Assembly: GCA_003569705.1 (NCBI GenBank) | Contig: BGOU01000002.1 | Location: forward strand, 186,001 to 250,000 | Length of the DNA: 64,000 nt | From: Nitrosarchaeum sp. | GTDB lineage: Archaea > Thermoproteota > Nitrososphaeria > Nitrososphaerales > Nitrosopumilaceae | Direction of reading: 5' to 3' | Shown: positions 60,188 through 64,000 of the stretch, piece by piece | Position numbering within the stretch: position 1 is the first letter of the stretch | Layout of the letters: each line of letters begins with the position of its first letter | Program-made: the position numbers and the translations under genes | Notes under the pieces: model-generated | The model's database searches: none | Told to the model about the DNA's origin: nothing | Seen by the model: the letters and a program-made list of their open reading frames with translations, nothing else

Positions 60188-60643
60188 CTATGCTAAAAGA
60201 CTAGCTTTCTTTTCTCTCCTAATGGAGATTATGATGTATGCTGAAACAGCTATGATTCCGCTTTGAAGAACTTTACTTAGGATGTCAATAAAGCCGATAT
60301 CGTTTTGTTGGCCTACAAATGGAATGTCTACGGTTCTAGATAATACATACAGACCTATCAGAGCCAAAGAGCCTCCTATTGCCAAAACATAAGGTACCTT
60401 ACTTGTATGTCTGGTAATGGTTGCCCACAATCCAATTGGAATGTATGCAGCACCAACTGCAGCAAAAAATGCGGTTTCAATAAAGGCACCACTTTCAAAC
60501 TCTTGTGGTTTACCTGCATTCTCTTTGAATTCTTGACTTGCATCGGCAATTTCTTGAGTAGATACAAAGAGATACAGAACTCCTGTAGATAGCATCAAAA
60601 ATGCCATTGAAATTATAGCTGATTTCATTACTTTTGATTTCAT
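60188..60643 (-). CDS. Four-helix membrane protein of unknown function (151 aa)
   Basis: Four hydrophobic helices: SAIISMAFLMLSTGVLYLFV, then AAVGAAYIPIGLWATIT, VLAIGGSLALIGLYVLS and IIAVSAYIIISI, joined by short loops; Glu-rich loop after the first helix. ATG start; ends KASLLA. Divergent from the small membrane protein at 60718. Family not recognised. Confidence 0.65.
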   Translation of the reverse strand: MKSKVMKSAIISMAFLMLSTGVLYLFVSTQEIADASQEFKENAGKPQEFESGAFIETAFFAAVGAAYIPIGLWATITRHTSKVPYVLAIGGSLALIGLYVLSRTVDIPFVGQQNDIGFIDILSKVLQSGIIAVSAYIIISIRREKKASLLA

Positions 60644-60717
60644 GATTTGTATATGTAAAATTGGATATAATGGATACCGATCATTTTCAAAAAATGAGAA
60701 TGGTAGGTATTAATTAA

Positions 60718-61008
60718 ATGCAAATTAAAAGACAAGAGAAGATGTCTGAGGAAATTCATTATGTAATGATGGCATTACATCTGACTGTGGGATTTGTACT
60801 TGTGTTTTTTGCTGCAAGGGCATTCAAGAAAACAAAATATCCTCCAATGGCATTACTTGTTCTTGGATTTTCTTTAATTGTTATAGGAGATACAATAATT
60901 GGAGATATCGTAGAATTTCTGGAGCAAGACATTTTTGGTGAAATCATAGAGGAAGGAGTTGAAATTGCAGGTTTTATTGTTTTAATATTAGCGGTGAAAC
61001 GAAGCTGA
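60718..61008 (+). CDS. Small three-helix membrane protein (96 aa)
   Basis: Three hydrophobic helices (HLTVGFVLVFFAARAF, MALLVLGFSLIVIGDTII, IAGFIVLILAVK) with an acidic loop EFLEQDIFGEIIEEGVEI before the last. Possible starts at 60718 or 60742 (MSEEIHY). One base separates its stop from the winged-helix regulator gene, so they form a pair. Architecture resembles small membrane proteins encoded next to winged-helix regulators in haloarchaea. Function unknown; a membrane sensor for the regulator is a guess. Confidence 0.65.
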   Translation: MQIKRQEKMSEEIHYVMMALHLTVGFVLVFFAARAFKKTKYPPMALLVLGFSLIVIGDTIIGDIVEFLEQDIFGEIIEEGVEIAGFIVLILAVKRS

Positions 61009-61009
61009 A

Positions 61010-61348
61010 ATGGACAATGCACGTGAGATTCTCTCCACAATATCCGATGAACAGAATAGAGAAATAATAAAACTAGTCTCAAAGACTGAACTTACCATTC
61101 TACAAATTTCCAATATGCTAAACATTCCATTATCCACTGCATATCGAAAGATAAGAAAATTGGAGGAATTGAAGATAATCAAAAAAACCAAAATAGTTAG
61201 AACACTTGAAGGCCTTGATGAAAGTTATTATAAAAATTGGACATATGATATTATAGTTACCTATAGGGATGGGGAACTATCCTACAAACTAGAACATGTA
61301 AAGATCGAAGATAAAATTGTAAGGCTTTGGCAAAAGTTTTCGGAATAA
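61010..61348 (+). CDS. Winged helix-turn-helix transcription regulator (112 aa)
   Basis: N-terminal winged helix of the ArsR-like type: ILSTISDEQNREIIKLVSKT, then LTILQISNMLNIPLSTAYRK (recognition helix about residues 37-56) and wing LEELKIIKKTKIVRTL. The C-terminal half is a small beta-rich domain (YDIIVTYRDGELSYKLEHV) with no Cys cluster. It follows the membrane protein by 1 bp. Confidence 0.85.
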   Translation: MDNAREILSTISDEQNREIIKLVSKTELTILQISNMLNIPLSTAYRKIRKLEELKIIKKTKIVRTLEGLDESYYKNWTYDIIVTYRDGELSYKLEHVKIEDKIVRLWQKFSE

Positions 61349-61445
61349 CCTTGTAATTCTTAACACTACTTTGACTTTTGTTTTCCTAATTTACTTTATG
61401 TCAAGTTTACATCATAATGTAATTCATCTTATGCTTTTCATTATT

Positions 61446-62732
61446 TTACATCCACGTGAAGATCATGATAATAATAGAAAATCCCATAATTGCAACCGTA
61501 ACCCATCCCAAAACATTGGATAATTTCCGATTAGTATGTGTGTGTAATATTTTATTGTCATTTGCCACTTTGATGACTGCTATGAGTAAAGGAACTGCAA
61601 TTATTCCATTAATTATGGCAGTATAAAATAATGCTCTAATTGGATCCAACCCCATAAAATTAATCCATAATCCAACCACTGTAGAAGAAGCTATGATCAA
61701 ATAGAATGATTTGGCTTCTTTGAATTTCTTACTTAATCCTTGTTTCCAACCAAATCCTTCAGATAATGCATATGCTGAAGAGCCAGAAAGTATTGGAATT
61801 GCTAACATCCCTGTTCCTATTACTCCTAATGCAAAGATTGTTTTTGCAATTTGCCCAGAATTTGGAAATGTTTGTACTAGTGGTTCTAGTGCTTTTGCAG
61901 CTTGATCTGCCGTAATGATATCTGTAACTCCGTTAGTGTGAAGAGTTCCTGCAGCCGTCATAATGATAAACCACATTGTAATTTGAGCAAAACCCATTCC
62001 CATCATGACATCCATGCGCATCATCTTAATTTCACGCTTGGTGATGTGTGGTTTTCCTTCACCGATTTCATTAATTTTATTTTTTGCAACATCTTCTTCT
62101 GCTTCTTCTGATGTCTGCCAGAAAAACAAGTAAGGAGATATTGTGGTTCCAAAGAGTGCAACAAACATCATGGAAAATGCTGGAGTGAATTCTATATGTG
62201 GAATAATACTTGCAGTAAAAATTTCTTGCCAATTCCCTCCGATAATTATTGCAGTGATAAAATATGCAAGTAAAGAAAGTGTCAGGTATTTTAATATCCT
62301 GATATATTTTTGATATGGAATTAAAATTTCAGATAAAATTATTGTTGCAGTAAAAAGTAGTGTGACAAGAAGAATTGGAAATCCAGGAAAAATCAGATTT
62401 ACAGATGCAGACATTGCACCAATATCTGCCCCGATGTTTATCGTGTTTGCAACAAGAAGCAGTGTGATTATGGGAAGAACTGTTTTTTTGGAATACTTTT
62501 TTTTAATGACTCCTGCTAATCCACTTCCAGTCAAAAGACCTATTCTCCCACACATTTCTTGTACAGTTGCTGCTAGTGGATAGATAAACAAGGAAAACCA
62601 TAGTGCCCCCGTACCATATTGTGCTCCTGCTTGAGTATAGGTTGCAATTCCGGATGGATCATCATCTGAAGCACCAGTTACTATTCCAGGACCAAAAATC
62701 TTTGAGAGTTTTTTTAGCCTATGTTTTGACAT
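61446..62732 (-). CDS. NRAMP-like divalent metal transporter with altered metal-site motifs
   Basis: The 428-residue product has eleven or so membrane helices and NRAMP order. Helix 1 carries DDDPSGIATYTQAG (about 18-31) where NRAMP has DPGN; helix 6 carries GTTISPYLFFWQ (about 196-207) where NRAMP has a MPH motif. These replacements place it in a prokaryotic outgroup of the family whose substrates are less clear (Mn, Mg or others). Divergent from the P-type ATPase; shares 62733-62954 with it. Confidence 0.85.
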   Translation of the reverse strand: MSKHRLKKLSKIFGPGIVTGASDDDPSGIATYTQAGAQYGTGALWFSLFIYPLAATVQEMCGRIGLLTGSGLAGVIKKKYSKKTVLPIITLLLVANTINIGADIGAMSASVNLIFPGFPILLVTLLFTATIILSEILIPYQKYIRILKYLTLSLLAYFITAIIIGGNWQEIFTASIIPHIEFTPAFSMMFVALFGTTISPYLFFWQTSEEAEEDVAKNKINEIGEGKPHITKREIKMMRMDVMMGMGFAQITMWFIIMTAAGTLHTNGVTDIITADQAAKALEPLVQTFPNSGQIAKTIFALGVIGTGMLAIPILSGSSAYALSEGFGWKQGLSKKFKEAKSFYLIIASSTVVGLWINFMGLDPIRALFYTAIINGIIAVPLLIAVIKVANDNKILHTHTNRKLSNVLGWVTVAIMGFSIIIMIFTWM

Positions 62733-62954
62733 TACGAAAAAATCTCCATATGGTCAAATCTATTATGAAAAGTCATGTTTTACTACACGAATTTATTGTA
62801 TTAACTGATTAAAGAAGATTGTAAATTTTTATTTTCTTAATTAAGAGCAAAATATTCTAGTTTTGTGAAATGACCATTTATCATATCTACAAATCTAACA
62901 TTGCTAATTTGGGCTCATTTGTATTGCGGTTTATGTTAAAATATTCTACATGTA
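62733..62954. promoter_or_regulatory. Divergent promoter region of the two metal transporters
   Basis: 222 bp with no gene, A/T-rich; contains a perfect 12-bp palindrome tcttaattaaga (62835-62846) that could be a binding site for a metal regulator. Not proven. Confidence 0.35.
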
Positions 62955-64000
62955 TTGAAAAATTTGTTAAAAGTGGTTGAAATACATCTTCAAAATTCTG
63001 TATCTCTAGTTAGACGTTATCCAATTCCATTTTTTGCTATTTGTGGACTTTTTGTTGGAAGTGTTTTTTATTGGATTATAAATAATTCTGATTTTGGTCA
63101 TCTAGTTTGGTTAGTTGTTGTAGTTGTGGGAGGCATACCAATTGTTTGGGACACAATTAAAGGAATGCTTCATAAAAAATTTGCTGCCGACATTATTGCA
63201 ATGCTTGCAATTTTAGTTTCAATTATTACAAACGATCCATTTCCTGGTATCATAATTGTTCTAATGCAATCAGGTGGAAAAGCACTGGAAGATTATGCGT
63301 TTTACCATGCACAGGACTCATTGGAAGAATTATTGAAAAGATCTCCCCGATTTGCAATTAGAAAAATTGATGGTATTCAAAATGAAATAGATGTAAAGGA
63401 TGTACAACCTGGTGACTTGTTAGTTGTTCGCACAGGGGATTTAATACCTGTAGATGGAATAGCCAAAAACGATCAAGTTGAAATTGACGAGTCTGCAGTA
63501 ACAGGAGAACCACTTTCAAAAATTAAAAACATTAACGAGATTGTTTTGAGTGGAACAGTAAATGTTGGGGATGCATTTGAAATGGAAGCCCAAAAAACTA
63601 GCGGGGAGAGCCAATACGCAAAGATAGTTCAGATTGTTCGAAAAGCTCAACAAGAAAAAGCACCTATTCAAAGATTAGCTGACAAATTTGCTGTATGGTT
63701 TACTCCTATTGTAATTGTTGTCAGCATTATGGGATGGGTCATAACACAAAATGTGACCACAATTCTTGCAGTATTGGTAGTAGCTACACCATGCCCACTA
63801 ATTTTTGCAACTCCGACTGGTATCATTAGTGGAATAAACAAAGCAGCAAAAAATGGCATTGTTGTAAAAACTGGCACTGCGATAGAGCAACTTGGAAAGG
63901 CGAAAGCAATATTTTTTGATAAAACTGGCACCATTACATTTGGAATTCCAAAATTAGAATATCTAAAACCAATTGGAGACATTGATTCAGACACACTTTT
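62955..64000 (+). CDS. P-type metal-transporting ATPase, N-terminal part (runs off window end)
   Basis: Open from TTG 62955 (or 62964) to the window end with no stop. Two N-terminal helices, then the actuator domain with DESAVTGEPLSK (TGE motif), the metal-site helix with TPCPLIFATPTG, and the phosphorylation motif DKTGT near the end. No N-terminal metal-binding (HMA) domain. The T-P-C motif, rather than C-P-C, is typical of the P1B-5 group (nickel/iron-like) in the usual classification. Divergent from the NRAMP-like gene. The ATP-binding rest is outside the window. Confidence 0.9.
   Translation, partial: MKNLLKVVEIHLQNSVSLVRRYPIPFFAICGLFVGSVFYWIINNSDFGHLVWLVVVVVGGIPIVWDTIKGMLHKKFAADIIAMLAILVSIITNDPFPGIIIVLMQSGGKALEDYAFYHAQDSLEELLKRSPRFAIRKIDGIQNEIDVKDVQPGDLLVVRTGDLIPVDGIAKNDQVEIDESAVTGEPLSKIKNINEIVLSGTVNVGDAFEMEAQKTSGESQYAKIVQIVRKAQQEKAPIQRLADKFAVWFTPIVIVVSIMGWVITQNVTTILAVLVVATPCPLIFATPTGIISGINKAAKNGIVVKTGTAIEQLGKAKAIFFDKTGTITFGIPKLEYLKPIGDIDSDTL

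Noticed and set aside
1-64000. Insertion sequences, prophage, toxin-antitoxin or defence genes
   Set aside because: No transposase, integrase, restriction, Cas or toxin-antitoxin-like proteins were recognised on either strand.

Overview
The window looks like the chromosome of a Nitrosopumilus-type ammonia-oxidising archaeon (Thaumarchaeota/Nitrososphaerota). The signs are archaeal-type ribosomal proteins and RNA polymerase subunits, an unsplit rpoA gene, very AT-rich DNA, many TTG/GTG and apparently leaderless starts, tRNA genes with introns (one in the D-loop), F420 biosynthesis (CofE), a 2-oxoacid:ferredoxin oxidoreductase, and secreted proteins with repeats that resemble thaumarchaeal S-layer proteins. 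Assignment to the genus level is inference from gene content. No CRISPR array, insertion sequence, prophage or rRNA gene was seen.

Layout. 0-13 kb: the rpoH-rpoB-rpoA operon and rpl30e-nusA-rps12-rps7, separated by an Sm-like gene and two secreted proteins. 13-22 kb: tRNA-Gln with two introns, a flavoprotein reductase, a nitroreductase, leuS and alaS. 22-28.7 kb: stalk and exit-tunnel ribosomal proteins (P1, L10, L1, L11), secE-nusG, an Lrp regulator, dtdA, ogt, rpl19e-rpl32e. 28.7-36 kb: pckA, a surface subtilase, sod, then prefoldin-ftsY-argF. 36-42.5 kb: second half of the spc-type operon, rpl18-rps5-rpl30-rpl15-secY-adkA-DUF106-cmk-cbf5. 43-52 kb: tRNA-Ser, an L-2-hydroxyglutarate-type oxidase, a 2-hydroxyacid dehydrogenase, the porA/porB-type oxidoreductase, several unknown proteins and cofE. 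53-57 kb: two complete LeuC/LeuD pairs. 57-60 kb: a sugar-nucleotidyltransferase, rps9-rpl13-rpl18e-rpoD. 60-64 kb: small membrane proteins, a winged-helix regulator, a divergent NRAMP-like transporter and the start of a P-type metal ATPase.

Most of the window is information processing: transcription, translation, protein targeting (SecE, SecY, FtsY, DUF106 insertase) and tRNA charging. Central carbon (pckA, 2-oxoacid oxidoreductase), leucine and arginine synthesis and metal handling fill the rest.

The most striking structural observation is that four normally intact genes (alaS, a UPF0126/TRIC-like channel gene, secY, adkA) are each broken by the same kind of lesion: one base missing at a homopolymer, always requiring a -1 shift. 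Two of the sites are textbook -1 slippery heptamers, but the recurrence at homopolymers makes under-called bases the simplest explanation. Other notable points are two unrelated 18-bp in-frame minisatellites 2 kb apart in ftsY and rps5, an FtsY with its variable charged domain at the C-terminus, the tRNA-Gln D-loop intron, a Cys-rich 46-residue protein, and altered metal-site motifs in the NRAMP-like transporter. I did not find a clearly new defence or mobile system; the best candidates for undescribed biology are small unknown genes.
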